Assembly (NCBI RefSeq): GCF_034424155.1
Contig: NZ_CP139992.1
Coordinates: forward strand, 1,194,012 to 1,258,011
DNA length: 64,000 bases
DNA from: Hafnia alvei
GTDB taxonomy: Bacteria > Pseudomonadota > Gammaproteobacteria > Enterobacterales > Enterobacteriaceae
Direction: 5' to 3'
In this document: piece after piece, positions 55,683 through 64,000 of the stretch
Layout of the letters: each line of letters opens with the position of its first letter
How positions within the stretch are numbered: the stretch's first letter is position 1
Made by a program: the position numbers and the translations under genes
Notes under the pieces: model-generated
What the model was told of the DNA's origin: nothing
What the model saw: the letters and a program-made list of their open reading frames with translations, nothing else
Database searches by the model: none

Positions 55683-56543
55683 ATGCGAAAGCCGTTAGTG
55701 CTGGAGAATCGGGATTATTTCCCTTCGGAACAGATGCCGGTCGCGGTAGCGGATCGTTATCCACAGCAGGTTTTTGCCGAACATTCCCACCAGTTTTGCG
55801 AGATCGTGATCGTTTGGCGCGGTAACGGCTTGCACGTTCTCAACGATCGCCCGTATCGCATAACCTGTGGCGATATTTTCTATATCAACGCCGAGGACTG
55901 TCATAGCTACGAATCGGTTAACGATCTGGTTCTGGACAATATCATCTATTGCCCCGAGCGTTTACGTTTAAACGCCCAATGGAATCTATTATTGCCACCG
56001 TTTGATGAGTCGACTCGACAGAATCATTGGCGTTTAAGCACCGGTGGTTTAGCGCAGGCGAGGCCGATTATTGCTCAGCTGGCGCAAGAGAGCCGCAAAA
56101 CCGACGCACTTTCGATTCAGTTAACTGAAGCTCTGCTACTGCAGTTAGCGATTGTGCTAAAACGTTATCGTTACACGGCGGAGAGTGTCTATTTGCTACC
56201 GGCTGGCGAACAGCTTGATTTGCTGATGGCATCACTGCAAGGTGGACTCGACAGCCATTTCGATTTATCGGCTTTTTGCGCAGAGCATCAGTTGGTCGAG
56301 CGCTCGCTGAAACAGCTATTTCGCCAGCAAACAGGGATGTCGATCAGCCATTATCTGCGTCAGCTACGTCTGTGTCAGGCTAAGCGATTATTGAGACGCA
56401 GCGACTATCGTATCAGTGAAATTGCGACGCGCTGCGGTTTCGAAGACAGCAACTATTTTTCCGTGGTGTTTACCCGTGATGCCGGACTAACACCACGAGA
56501 GTATCGCCAGCGCTTTGTGACTGAACCAGAGCGAGCGATTTAA
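55683..56543 (+). CDS. rhaR: AraC-family activator RhaR
   Basis: A 286-residue AraC-type regulator that activates rhaSR. N-terminal [20 protein letters not shown] and [20 protein letters not shown] are nearly the same as in E. coli RhaR, and the C-terminal HTH has [20 protein letters not shown]. It lies 137 bp after rhaS, a wider gap than in E. coli. Confidence 0.94.
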   Translation: MRKPLVLENRDYFPSEQMPVAVADRYPQQVFAEHSHQFCEIVIVWRGNGLHVLNDRPYRITCGDIFYINAEDCHSYESVNDLVLDNIIYCPERLRLNAQWNLLLPPFDESTRQNHWRLSTGGLAQARPIIAQLAQESRKTDALSIQLTEALLLQLAIVLKRYRYTAESVYLLPAGEQLDLLMASLQGGLDSHFDLSAFCAEHQLVERSLKQLFRQQTGMSISHYLRQLRLCQAKRLLRRSDYRISEIATRCGFEDSNYFSVVFTRDAGLTPREYRQRFVTEPERAI

Positions 56544-56677
56544 CCCCTTTATACTTGAAGCCAGTCCAATTATTGGGGGATAAGCTAGAGTATGACATGG
56601 CATTTTTTGCGGCGATTTTCGTCATCATCAATAGCGGTGGCCGTGATTCGGCACCGCTAACCAGATAGGGCAGTTTG

Positions 56678-57595
56678 ATGAAACATATTAAATTAGGTGG
56701 TTCTACCCTGCATGTTCCCGCCATTGTGGTGGGCTGCATGCGTATGGATGAGTTGAAAGCCGCAGAGGCCGAAACTTTTGTGCAAACCGCGCTGGATTTG
56801 GGCGCAAACTTCTTCGACCACGCAGATATCTATGGCGGCGGCGAATGTGAGCGTATTTTCGCTCGCGCAGCCAAACTCAATGATGACCGCCGCGAGAAGG
56901 TCTTCCTACAGTCTAAATGCGGGATTCGTAAAGGCCTGTTCGATTTCTCTAAAGAGCACATTTTAAAATCAGTAGACGGCATCTTAGAGCGTTTAGATAC
57001 CGACTATCTCGATATGCTGCTGGTGCATCGCCCTGATGCGCTAATGGAACCGGAAGAAGTGGCCGAGGCGTTTGATCACTTACTGAATACCGGCAAAGTG
57101 CGCCGTTTTGGTGTTTCAAACCAAAGCCCAATGCAGATGGCTTTACTGCAAAAGTTTATGAGCCAAAAGATCTTGGCGAATCAGCTTCAATTGAGTATTA
57201 CCAATAGCGGTATGATCCGCAGTGGTATTAACGTCAATATGGAAAATGCGTCGAGTGTCGATCACGACGGTGAAGTATTGAACTATTGCCGTTTAAATGA
57301 CGTGACGATTCAGGCATGGTCCCCGTTCCAATACGGTATGTTTGAAGGCGTATTCCTCGGCAATCCTAAGTTCCCAGAACTGAATCAGAAAATTGATGAG
57401 ATTGCGGCGCGTTATGACGTATCAAATACCACTATTACGACGGCGTGGATTTTACGTCATCCAGCCAATATGCAGATGATTTCAGGCACGATGAGCACTT
57501 CGCGCCTCAAGCAAATATGTCAGGCCTGCGATATCACGTTAACGCGTGAAGAATGGTATGAAATTTATCGCGCAGCCGGTAACGAGCTGCCATAA
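56678..57595 (+). CDS. Aldo/keto reductase, YdhF-like
   Basis: A 305-residue NADPH-dependent aldo/keto reductase of the YdhF type. The catalytic Asp-Tyr region is DHADIYGGGECERIF; LVHRPDALMEPEEVAEAFDH and VRRFGVSNQSPMQMALLQKF are family signatures. ATG 56678 follows AGGG. Substrate unknown; the location after rhaSR may be chance. A strong hairpin follows. Confidence 0.9.
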   Translation: MKHIKLGGSTLHVPAIVVGCMRMDELKAAEAETFVQTALDLGANFFDHADIYGGGECERIFARAAKLNDDRREKVFLQSKCGIRKGLFDFSKEHILKSVDGILERLDTDYLDMLLVHRPDALMEPEEVAEAFDHLLNTGKVRRFGVSNQSPMQMALLQKFMSQKILANQLQLSITNSGMIRSGINVNMENASSVDHDGEVLNYCRLNDVTIQAWSPFQYGMFEGVFLGNPKFPELNQKIDEIAARYDVSNTTITTAWILRHPANMQMISGTMSTSRLKQICQACDITLTREEWYEIYRAAGNELP

Positions 57596-57617
57596 GCCCT
57601 GACGCTATTATAGTTCT

Positions 57618-57643
57618 AGAACAGCCAGTTTTCTGGCTGTTCT
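57618..57643 (+). terminator. Stem-loop terminator after aldo/keto reductase
   Basis: Perfect 11-bp stem AGAACAGCCAG/CTGGCTGTTCT with TTTT loop; T-poor tail. Confidence 0.7.
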
Positions 57644-58136
57644 CTAGAGACAACAAACATCCTCCTATTTTATTGTCACCTCTTATTACCAATTCTTATT
57701 GCAACTCCTTAACGCAACTTCGTTTAACGTTTCTCATTCTCTATTAATTATTAATACACGTATGTGGTGTGCTGGCGTGTATTAACTGTATAGGAAAAAC
57801 TATATCTAAGTATTTTCCGATATTAAAAAATGGCGCGACTAGGATGATTCCAAATACTTCGCGAGATTAAAATAGCGTATATAGCATTGTTGCGAGTTTT
57901 AAATACGTACTTAAACCTCTTTGGCTGTAAGACTTTTAACGATTAATGGGATTTGATAGCATTTTGTTCGTCCGATGGAGCAGGATAATAATTATGATAA
58001 ACACATGGCGTCTTTAATTATTTAAAAGGATTTATACCAATAACACAGAGAGCTTCTATTGTCGCTTGGATTGCGTCCTGTGGCTTAAATGCTCTTTATC
58101 TTTTTTTAGGATATTTATATTACGCAGGAAATTTTT
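57644..58136. other. Upstream region of fimbrial operon
   Basis: No gene. It is AT-rich and should contain the fimbrial promoter and a leader. I saw no pair of inverted repeats flanking a promoter (no fimS-like switch) and no recombinase gene near, so phase variation by inversion has no support here. Confidence 0.5.
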
Positions 58137-58676
58137 ATGAAATTGAATAAAGTTGCTTTAGCCGTAGCATTTACCGCTGCTGTAAGTTCTATGTCTGTTC
58201 TGGCTGATACGACCAATGGCCAAATCCAATTCCAAGGTGAATTGGTGAATACTGCCTGCGGTTTATCACCTAATTCTAGCCCAGTATCTGTCGATTTTGG
58301 TCAGATCCCTGTTTCAGCGCTGGCTAACGGTGCTCATGCAGGTAACGTGCAGAAAAACATCGAATTGCAGGATTGCGATACTACCGTTGCGACCAGCGCC
58401 GTTGTTTCTTACACCCCAACTAGTGTAAGCCCAGCTGATGCAACTCTGGCAGCGTTCACTTCAGGTACCGCGTCTAATGCGGGTATCGGTCTGAAAGATA
58501 GCGCCAGCCAGGATGTGGTTTGGGGTCAGGGCACCACGGCTGTACAACTGGTTAACGGTACTAACACCATTCCATTTGTTGCCTATGTGAAAGCAGACAG
58601 CGCGGATCAGACTGCAAACCCTGTAACCGCAGGTTCTTTCCAGTCAACCATCAACTTCCAGATCGCTTACCAGTAA
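58137..58676 (+). CDS. Fimbrial major subunit (FimA-like)
   Basis: A 179-residue type 1-like pilin. Signal peptide MKLNKVALAVAFTAAVSSMS then VLA; the mature part has the two pilin cysteines (NTACGLSP and LQDCDTTV), the GQIQFQGELVN strand and the C-terminal AGSFQSTINFQIAYQ with penultimate Tyr needed for chaperone recognition. First gene of the operon; attenuating terminator follows. Confidence 0.93.
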   Translation: MKLNKVALAVAFTAAVSSMSVLADTTNGQIQFQGELVNTACGLSPNSSPVSVDFGQIPVSALANGAHAGNVQKNIELQDCDTTVATSAVVSYTPTSVSPADATLAAFTSGTASNAGIGLKDSASQDVVWGQGTTAVQLVNGTNTIPFVAYVKADSADQTANPVTAGSFQSTINFQIAYQ

Positions 58677-58695
58677 TCTCCTAGAAGTGGTGCAC

Positions 58696-58720
58696 ACGGG
58701 GGGCGTATATCCCCCGTTTT
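58696..58720 (+). terminator. Intercistronic terminator after major pilin gene
   Basis: ACGGGGG/CCCCCGT stem with TTTT after it. It should reduce read-through, so the major pilin is made in excess over the usher and tip proteins. Confidence 0.75.
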
Positions 58721-58753
58721 CTACCTGTGAAATATTCAGTAGGGATAGCGAGC

Positions 58754-59311
58754 ATGATGTCAGGAATAAAGAAAAAAATATCAGTGATGCTTTTTTTATA
58801 TGCGCTGTTTTTTTCCGCTGACACGCTGGCATCCAGTATTACACCAGGGAAAGTCGAAATGTCTGGTGAGCTGATTGAAACTGCCTGTGGCATTGATCCT
58901 CTTTCACGTGAGATCTGGGTTGATTTTGGCGATGTATCTGCTCGTGATATTAATATGGATAGCGAAAGTCACCTAACGAAAGATTTTAATGTTCATCTTA
59001 CCGGGTGCAGAGTTATTAAAAATAAAACGGCTGCTGATGACAGCTTTCCTTATGCCACGATCACTTTTATTGGCAATTCATCTCCTCATGATCCGTCAGC
59101 GCTATTAGTTACCGGAGAAGGGGAAGGATTTGGTATTCATTTACGTAATCAGCATGGAAGTATGCTGACAATAGGGCAACCTTCTCCCGGATATGATTTA
59201 AGTAACGGGAGTAATATTCTGAGATTTACCGCCTCGCTGGTTCCGGTTAATAAACATATTAAAGCCGGTGAGTTTTATGCTATTGCTCGTTTTTTTATTG
59301 ATTATAACTAA
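58754..59311 (+). CDS. Fimbrial minor subunit (FimI-like)
   Basis: A 185-residue pilin-like protein. Signal peptide with KKKISVMLFLYALFFSADTL then ASS; pilin strand GKVEMSGELIETACGIDP with the first Cys and LTGCRVIK with the second; the end AGEFYAIARFFIDYN has the penultimate Tyr. ATG 58754 follows AGGG; ATG 58757 is possible. GTG at 58727 is less likely. Probably anchors or ends the fimbrial rod. Confidence 0.87.
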   Translation: MMSGIKKKISVMLFLYALFFSADTLASSITPGKVEMSGELIETACGIDPLSREIWVDFGDVSARDINMDSESHLTKDFNVHLTGCRVIKNKTAADDSFPYATITFIGNSSPHDPSALLVTGEGEGFGIHLRNQHGSMLTIGQPSPGYDLSNGSNILRFTASLVPVNKHIKAGEFYAIARFFIDYN

Positions 59312-59375
59312 AAAATTAACCAATGCCATTTGGGGTATTCGGCGTATTCCGTCGATTAATTCGGGATAAATTGTC

Positions 59376-61850
59376 ATGTCGGTAACACTAAAAACAAAAT
59401 TAAAAATAGTGGCCTTAAAGGTGATTATTTTCTGCTATGCCAATACGGTATATGCAGACGATCTCGTTGAATTTAATACCGACGTATTGGATGCGTCCGA
59501 TCGCACCCATGTTGATTTATCCCGTTTTGCTTCAGACAACTATGTTGCCGCAGGTGATTACCTGTTGGATATCAAAATTAACGGCCAGCCGATAGGTCAA
59601 GACAAGGTGCATTACGCGCTGTTGCCCGATGGTAAAAGCACGCAAGCCTGCATCAGTCAGGCCGTGCTGGATAAGCTGGCATTGAAGGAAGAAGCCAGAC
59701 TCAAAGTTGAGCAGGTTTCAGAAAACTGTTTTGTTTTGCTGAGCCTGCCAGGGGCTAAGCTCAGCAACTATGCCGGAACGCTGGATATTACGGTGCCGCA
59801 GGCGTGGATGAAATATAACGATCCCAATTGGACGCCACCGGAGCGCTGGGATAACGGTATTGCTGGCGTCATTTTTGACTACAGTCTGACGGGCCAACTC
59901 ACTCATCAACTCGATCACAGTGAAGATTACAATTCTTTGTCAGGCTATGGTCAGGCAGGGTTCAATGTGGCTGGCTGGCGTTTTCGCAGTGAATATCAGA
60001 CCAGCTACTACAACTCAACTCACCAATTTGATTTTGATTGGAACCAGATTTATGCCTATCGTCCGCTGCCCATGATGGCGGCCAAACTGACACTGGGCGA
60101 AATCTATCTTAACTCGCAGGTCTTCGACACGTTGCGTTTCACCGGCGTCAATCTGTCGAGTGACGAGCGTATGCTGCCGCCAAATCTACAAGGCTATGCG
60201 CCCGAAGTACACGGCGTAGCGCGCACCAGCGCTAAAGTGACGGTGAGCCAGAGCGGCCGAATAATCTATCAAACTACCGTGCCAGCCGGTCCATTCAATA
60301 TTCAGGATCTAAGCAGTTCGGTGCGTGGAACGCTGGACGTCAAAGTTGAAGAGCAGGATGGTTCGGTGTCTACCTTTCAGGTGAATACCGCCAATATTCC
60401 GTATCTCACGCGCCCGGGCTACGTACGCTACAACATCGCCGCGGGGCAGCCTTCGCGCTATACCCACCAAACTCAAGGGCCGGGCTTTGTCTCGGGGGAT
60501 TTCTCGTGGGGGATTTCCAACGCGTGGTCTCTGTACGGTGGTTTGCAAACGGCGGGTGAAGAGTACAACGCCATGTCGATAGGGATTGGACGCGATCTCA
60601 GCATGTTTGGGGCTATCTCCGTGGATGCCACCGAATCATGGAGCCAAAACCGTGATGGGGAGCGCCTAAAAGGAACGTCGTACAAACTCAGCTACGCCAA
60701 AACCTTCGACGAATACAACAGTTCAATCACGTTTGCGGGCTATCGATTCTCGCAACAAGATTTCCGCTCGATGGCGCAATACATGGATGAGCGCTATCAG
60801 GATTACGACCATGTTGGGCGTGAGAAAGAGCTATACACCATCACCGGTAACAAAACGTTCTGGGCTGATGAGCCGAGCAAAACGTTGACCACATTCTTGA
60901 CCTATACCCACCAAAACTATTGGGATCGAAATAGCCAAGATCGTTATGGCGTGTCACTGGGACGCACTTTCCGCATCGGTGAAATTAACGGTATTACGGC
61001 CAATCTCTCTGCGTATCGCACCGACTATAAAGATCGGCGTGATGATTCGATTGCAATTTCAATCTCTGTGCCGGTTGGCGATAGCCGCTGGGCCGGTTTG
61101 GATATGCAAACCAATAACGGCAAAACCAGCCCGATGATGTCGTACACCGACAATAGCGACAACAACAACCTATGGCGAGTGCGCGCGGGGGCAAGCCAGA
61201 GCGGTAACGCCAATATGGATGGCTATTACCAGCACCGTTCGCAGATGGCAGAAATCAACAGCAACCTCAGCTATCAGCAAAGCCATTATGTGGCGCTGAG
61301 TAGCACGCTGCGCGGTGGTTTCACGGCGACACGACACGGCGCCGCGCTGCATAACAGCGGAGCTACGCTCAACACGGCTCGCATGATGGTAGATACCAAC
61401 GGTATTGCAGGCGTTCCGCTAAACGGAAGCAAATCGCGAACCAACCGATTTGGCATCGCGGTGGTGCCAGACGTTGTCAGCTACAACAGCTTTGACACCC
61501 GCGTGGATGTGGATGCGATGGACAGTGATATCGAGCCGTCAAAAGCCATTAGCACGACCACGCTGACCGAAGGCGCTATCGGCTACCAGTCCTTTGGGAT
61601 GGCAAAAGGGATGAAGATGATGGCAAACATTCGCCGCTCTGATAGCAGCACACCGCCTTTCGGCGCTGAAGTCTTTAATGGCGACGGTGTCAGCGTGGCG
61701 ATGGTGCTTGATGACGGTCAGGCGTGGCTTGCCGGTGTTAATCCTGATGAGACGCTCAAGGTGGTCTGGAACGGAAAAACACAGTGCAAGATCACTATTC
61801 CGGCAAAAGCGTCGAATTATTCGAATTCTGTTTTGCTGCCTTGCCATTAA
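59376..61850 (+). CDS. Fimbrial outer-membrane usher
   Basis: An 824-residue usher. After a signal peptide (ending VYA-DD), the N-terminal chaperone-binding domain (VEFNTDVLDASDRTHVDLSR), the pore/plug region (YRPLPMMAAKLTLGEIYLNS; APEVHGVARTSAKVTVSQSG) and the C-terminal Cys-containing domain (CKITIPAKASNYSNSVLLPC) are in order. It moves pilin-chaperone complexes across the outer membrane. Normal length. Confidence 0.95.
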   Translation: MSVTLKTKLKIVALKVIIFCYANTVYADDLVEFNTDVLDASDRTHVDLSRFASDNYVAAGDYLLDIKINGQPIGQDKVHYALLPDGKSTQACISQAVLDKLALKEEARLKVEQVSENCFVLLSLPGAKLSNYAGTLDITVPQAWMKYNDPNWTPPERWDNGIAGVIFDYSLTGQLTHQLDHSEDYNSLSGYGQAGFNVAGWRFRSEYQTSYYNSTHQFDFDWNQIYAYRPLPMMAAKLTLGEIYLNSQVFDTLRFTGVNLSSDERMLPPNLQGYAPEVHGVARTSAKVTVSQSGRIIYQTTVPAGPFNIQDLSSSVRGTLDVKVEEQDGSVSTFQVNTANIPYLTRPGYVRYNIAAGQPSRYTHQTQGPGFVSGDFSWGISNAWSLYGGLQTAGEEYNAMSIGIGRDLSMFGAISVDATESWSQNRDGERLKGTSYKLSYAKTFDEYNSSITFAGYRFSQQDFRSMAQYMDERYQDYDHVGREKELYTITGNKTFWADEPSKTLTTFLTYTHQNYWDRNSQDRYGVSLGRTFRIGEINGITANLSAYRTDYKDRRDDSIAISISVPVGDSRWAGLDMQTNNGKTSPMMSYTDNSDNNNLWRVRAGASQSGNANMDGYYQHRSQMAEINSNLSYQQSHYVALSSTLRGGFTATRHGAALHNSGATLNTARMMVDTNGIAGVPLNGSKSRTNRFGIAVVPDVVSYNSFDTRVDVDAMDSDIEPSKAISTTTLTEGAIGYQSFGMAKGMKMMANIRRSDSSTPPFGAEVFNGDGVSVAMVLDDGQAWLAGVNPDETLKVVWNGKTQCKITIPAKASNYSNSVLLPCH

Positions 61851-61922
61851 GCGATGCGGCTAAACCGAAGCAACAAATCTATGACGAAGCAACAAATCCA
61901 TTACTGTCATAAAAGGCTAAAA

Positions 61923-62669
61923 ATGAGCATGAAGAAAAATAGCGGATGCGGCTGGATAGCGGCGATGGCTCTGACGGTTCTGACCGGCTACGCGCAGGCG
62001 GGCGTTTCACTGGATCGCACGCGGATCATTATTACCGAAAAAGAGAGCTCATCGAGCGCCAACCTGTCCAACACGAGCCCAGATATTCCTTTTTTGGCTC
62101 AGTCATGGGTAGAGGACTCGGAAGGTCACAAGATCACCTCGCCGTTAATGGTCTTGCCGCCGCTACAGCGAATCAACGGTGGACAGAAAGGGATTGCCCG
62201 CGTGACCAAAACCGGTGCGATAAACACGCTGCCGCAGGATCGCGAAAGCCTATTTTATCTCAACGTGCGTGAAATCCCGCCTAAGCCGAATAAGCCCAAC
62301 ATGCTGCAACTCGCTATGCAGTCACGTATCAAGCTTTTCTATCGTCCGGCGGCAATTATCCCCACCAGCAAAAATGAGATCTGGCAAAACCAAGTGGTGT
62401 TCCAGAAAAACGGCAGCACGATGACGGCGCAAAACCCAACGCCGTATTACGTCACGATTATTGGTTTAACGAATAGCGCGGGCAGCAAAATTACTCGCTT
62501 CCCAGGAATTATGGTCGCTCCGAAATCGAGCCTTGATTTTGCGGTTACTGATGGGGCGGTGAGCGCGTTCTCCATGATGTATGTCAATGACTATGGCGGC
62601 CACCCAGAACTGAAGTTCAGCTGTTCAGGCAGCACCTGTAAAGCGTTGCCTAGCGCGCAGCAGGAATAA
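61923..62669 (+). CDS. Periplasmic fimbrial chaperone
   Basis: A 248-residue PapD-like chaperone. Signal peptide ends GYAQA-GVSLDRTRIII; the motif PFLAQSWVED and FYLNVREIPPKPNKPNMLQL are typical, and the conserved basic cleft residue is in LDRTRIIITEK. It stabilises pilin subunits by donor-strand complementation. ATG 61923 follows AAGG; the upstream frame overlaps the usher end and is not supported. Confidence 0.94.
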   Translation: MSMKKNSGCGWIAAMALTVLTGYAQAGVSLDRTRIIITEKESSSSANLSNTSPDIPFLAQSWVEDSEGHKITSPLMVLPPLQRINGGQKGIARVTKTGAINTLPQDRESLFYLNVREIPPKPNKPNMLQLAMQSRIKLFYRPAAIIPTSKNEIWQNQVVFQKNGSTMTAQNPTPYYVTIIGLTNSAGSKITRFPGIMVAPKSSLDFAVTDGAVSAFSMMYVNDYGGHPELKFSCSGSTCKALPSAQQE

Positions 62670-62685
62670 CCATAAGGACCCGACA

Positions 62686-63309
62686 ATGCAAAATCGATTC
62701 GCGTTATGCGCATTTCTGGCACTGGGCGTTGTGTTTCAGGCTCAGTCTACGGTGCCGCAGTTGCCACAACATCAAGATCGGGATCATGCCGGTGAAGATG
62801 GCGGCATTGTTCGGTTCCATGGTTCTGTGTATGCCTCTCCGTGCGTAATGGCGGGGGAGAGCCGGATGCAAGATATCGATATGGGCGAAATGACGGCGCG
62901 TAGTTTTCATCGTGCTGGCGATCACAGCCAGCCGGTGCTGATCAAAATCTATCTACGCGATTGCCTAAAAGGGGCATCAATGGCGCGCGGTAGCTTGGCT
63001 TCGAAGACGACGGGAAGCGATTGGCGAGCCTATACCACCGGCGAGCAAGCGGTGCAGATGACATTTATCGGTGAATCCGATGTAGCCGACCCTGCGCTAT
63101 TACACACTACCGGTATGGTGCAAGGAGCAGGTATTCGTTTGATGGATATGTCAGGCAATAAGCTGGCAATTAATCAGACCCAGACGCCTTCCTTAGTGAA
63201 ATACGGCGATAGCGTATTGACCTTTATGGCCGCATTGGAATCGACGGGAAACTCGGTCACCGCCGGTGAATTCCAAGGATTGCTGCGTGTGAAAATGGAG
63301 TATTTGTAA
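62686..63309 (+). CDS. Fimbrial minor pilin (FimF/MrkF-like)
   Basis: A 207-residue pilin-domain protein with a signal peptide (MQNRFALCAFLALGVVFQAQ) and pilin motifs IVRFHGSVYASPCVMAGESR and LRDCLKG; the end GLLRVKMEYL is chaperone-binding. The N-terminal part after the signal is His/Asp/Gln-rich and longer than in the rod pilins, fitting an adaptor. Its stop overlaps the next ATG by one base. Confidence 0.87.
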   Translation: MQNRFALCAFLALGVVFQAQSTVPQLPQHQDRDHAGEDGGIVRFHGSVYASPCVMAGESRMQDIDMGEMTARSFHRAGDHSQPVLIKIYLRDCLKGASMARGSLASKTTGSDWRAYTTGEQAVQMTFIGESDVADPALLHTTGMVQGAGIRLMDMSGNKLAINQTQTPSLVKYGDSVLTFMAALESTGNSVTAGEFQGLLRVKMEYL

Positions 63310-64000
63310 TGAAACTGTCTGGCCTATTCTCACGCCAAACGTGCGTTATGTGTGCACTCGCTCTATCGCTACTTCCCGCTGGCGTGCAGGCCTATATCGA
63401 TGGCGAAATTATCCCGGTCGGTGGTCCGCATCAATACAATATTGATGTGGGAAATCAGGATATTACCTCTAACGTAGCGGGCTCTCTGATTAGCTCTGAG
63501 TTTGCATTAGGTGGGCTTTATGCCGGGACAGCCTACTGCAATACGCCGATGACGAATCAGCCAGTATTTTTCACCTCGCGTGCGACGCTGGCTGAATCAG
63601 GCAATAACCCCGGCTATCTGCGTTTGAACGACTATATGGATGTCAAAATTGAAATCTACATCCGTGGTAACCGTCTCGAATACCTGCCGGTTCCGTTCAA
63701 CAATGAAAGCAACCGCGCGTATCAGAACACCTGTGCGCCGCCATCGGTGCAGTACACCGATTTTGAGTCTGGGTCGAAGGGGCGTGTCACTTTTATGATC
63801 ACGAAACCCATTATCAATGGTGTCAATCTGGTCGGGACGCAAATTGCTGAGCTATATGGCCGCATTGGTTCAACGGCCTCCGGTATTGGCTCTGTGCCGA
63901 TGTCGGTGATTTATATCAACTCGGGTGTTCTTACCGTACCCGATAAATGCGTGGTGAATCAGGGAACGCCTATCGTGGTGGATTTCGGCACCATACCTGG
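63309..64000 (+). CDS. Probable fimbrial tip adhesin, cut by window end
   Basis: At least 230 residues, open to the window edge. Signal peptide with CALALSLLPAGVQA; then an N-terminal domain of about 170 residues with cysteines in TAYCNTPM and QNTCAPPS, followed from about residue 200 by a pilin domain start (MSVIYINSGVLTVPDKCVVN). A two-domain layout (lectin-like plus pilin) is that of a FimH/MrkD-type tip adhesin. ATG overlaps the minor pilin stop (TAATG). Ligand unknown. Confidence 0.75.
   Translation, partial: MKLSGLFSRQTCVMCALALSLLPAGVQAYIDGEIIPVGGPHQYNIDVGNQDITSNVAGSLISSEFALGGLYAGTAYCNTPMTNQPVFFTSRATLAESGNNPGYLRLNDYMDVKIEIYIRGNRLEYLPVPFNNESNRAYQNTCAPPSVQYTDFESGSKGRVTFMITKPIINGVNLVGTQIAELYGRIGSTASGIGSVPMSVIYINSGVLTVPDKCVVNQGTPIVVDFGTIP

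Noticed and set aside
57644-58136. Invertible promoter switch of the fim type
   Set aside because: No pair of inverted repeats around a promoter and no FimB/FimE-like recombinase in the window.

Overview
The window looks like a chromosomal segment of a member of the Enterobacterales, most likely Hafnia or a close relative. Many proteins closely match E. coli counterparts recalled from memory (LldPRD, YtfQRT-YjfF, RhaBADM/RhaSR, YqiJK, YeeO, HiuH, AcrEF-like), but gene order differs from E. coli, and there is a methionine gamma-lyase locus and a MarT/FidL-like pair. The genus is an inference and was not tested.

Positions 1 to about 17,000 are the right-hand part of a lambda-type siphophage prophage. 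The tail genes run in the lambda order: tape measure (H), M, L, K, I, J, two small tail accessory ORFs and a tail fibre. The block is interrupted by two lipoprotein genes with their own signals (moron-like) and by three identical 623-bp IS200-type elements, two of them in direct tandem. Past the tail fibre lies accessory cargo: a LuxR-type regulator bracketed by 21-bp direct repeats; a convergent three-gene operon that I read as a toxin-antitoxin-chaperone module (RelE/HigB-like toxin, XRE antitoxin with a C-terminal extension, SecB-like protein); a YdcA-like secreted peptide; a 54-residue ORF; an array of TAACCGAC repeats; and a sequence resembling the 3' end of a tRNA-Arg gene that may be the right attachment site.

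Positions 17.3 to 31.8 kb are host genes. They include yqiJK (flotillin system) and a TyrR-like sigma-54 activator next to an amino-acid permease and methionine gamma-lyase; a near-perfect -24/-12 promoter precedes the lyase, so these three probably form one regulatory unit. Also here are two GNAT acetyltransferases, a MarT/FidL-like membrane regulator pair, an Rrf2 regulator divergent from an NDH-2-like flavoprotein with a strong dyad over the promoter, and the MATE exporter YeeO.

Positions 31.9 to 57.6 kb are metabolism and transport. The L-lactate operon lldPRD carries two LldR-type operators 126 bp apart and an ArcA box. It is followed by a LysR/cupin divergent pair, HiuH, an acrR-acrEF efflux locus, the galactofuranose ABC transporter ytfQRT-yjfF with a GalR-type operator, the lytic transglycosylase EmtA, and a complete L-rhamnose catabolic locus (rhaB-A-D, lactaldehyde reductase, rhaM; divergent rhaS and rhaR) followed by an aldo/keto reductase. 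No rhamnose transporter is in the window.

Positions 58.1 kb to the end hold a chaperone-usher fimbrial operon: major pilin, FimI-like pilin, usher, chaperone, minor pilin, and a probable two-domain tip protein cut by the window edge.
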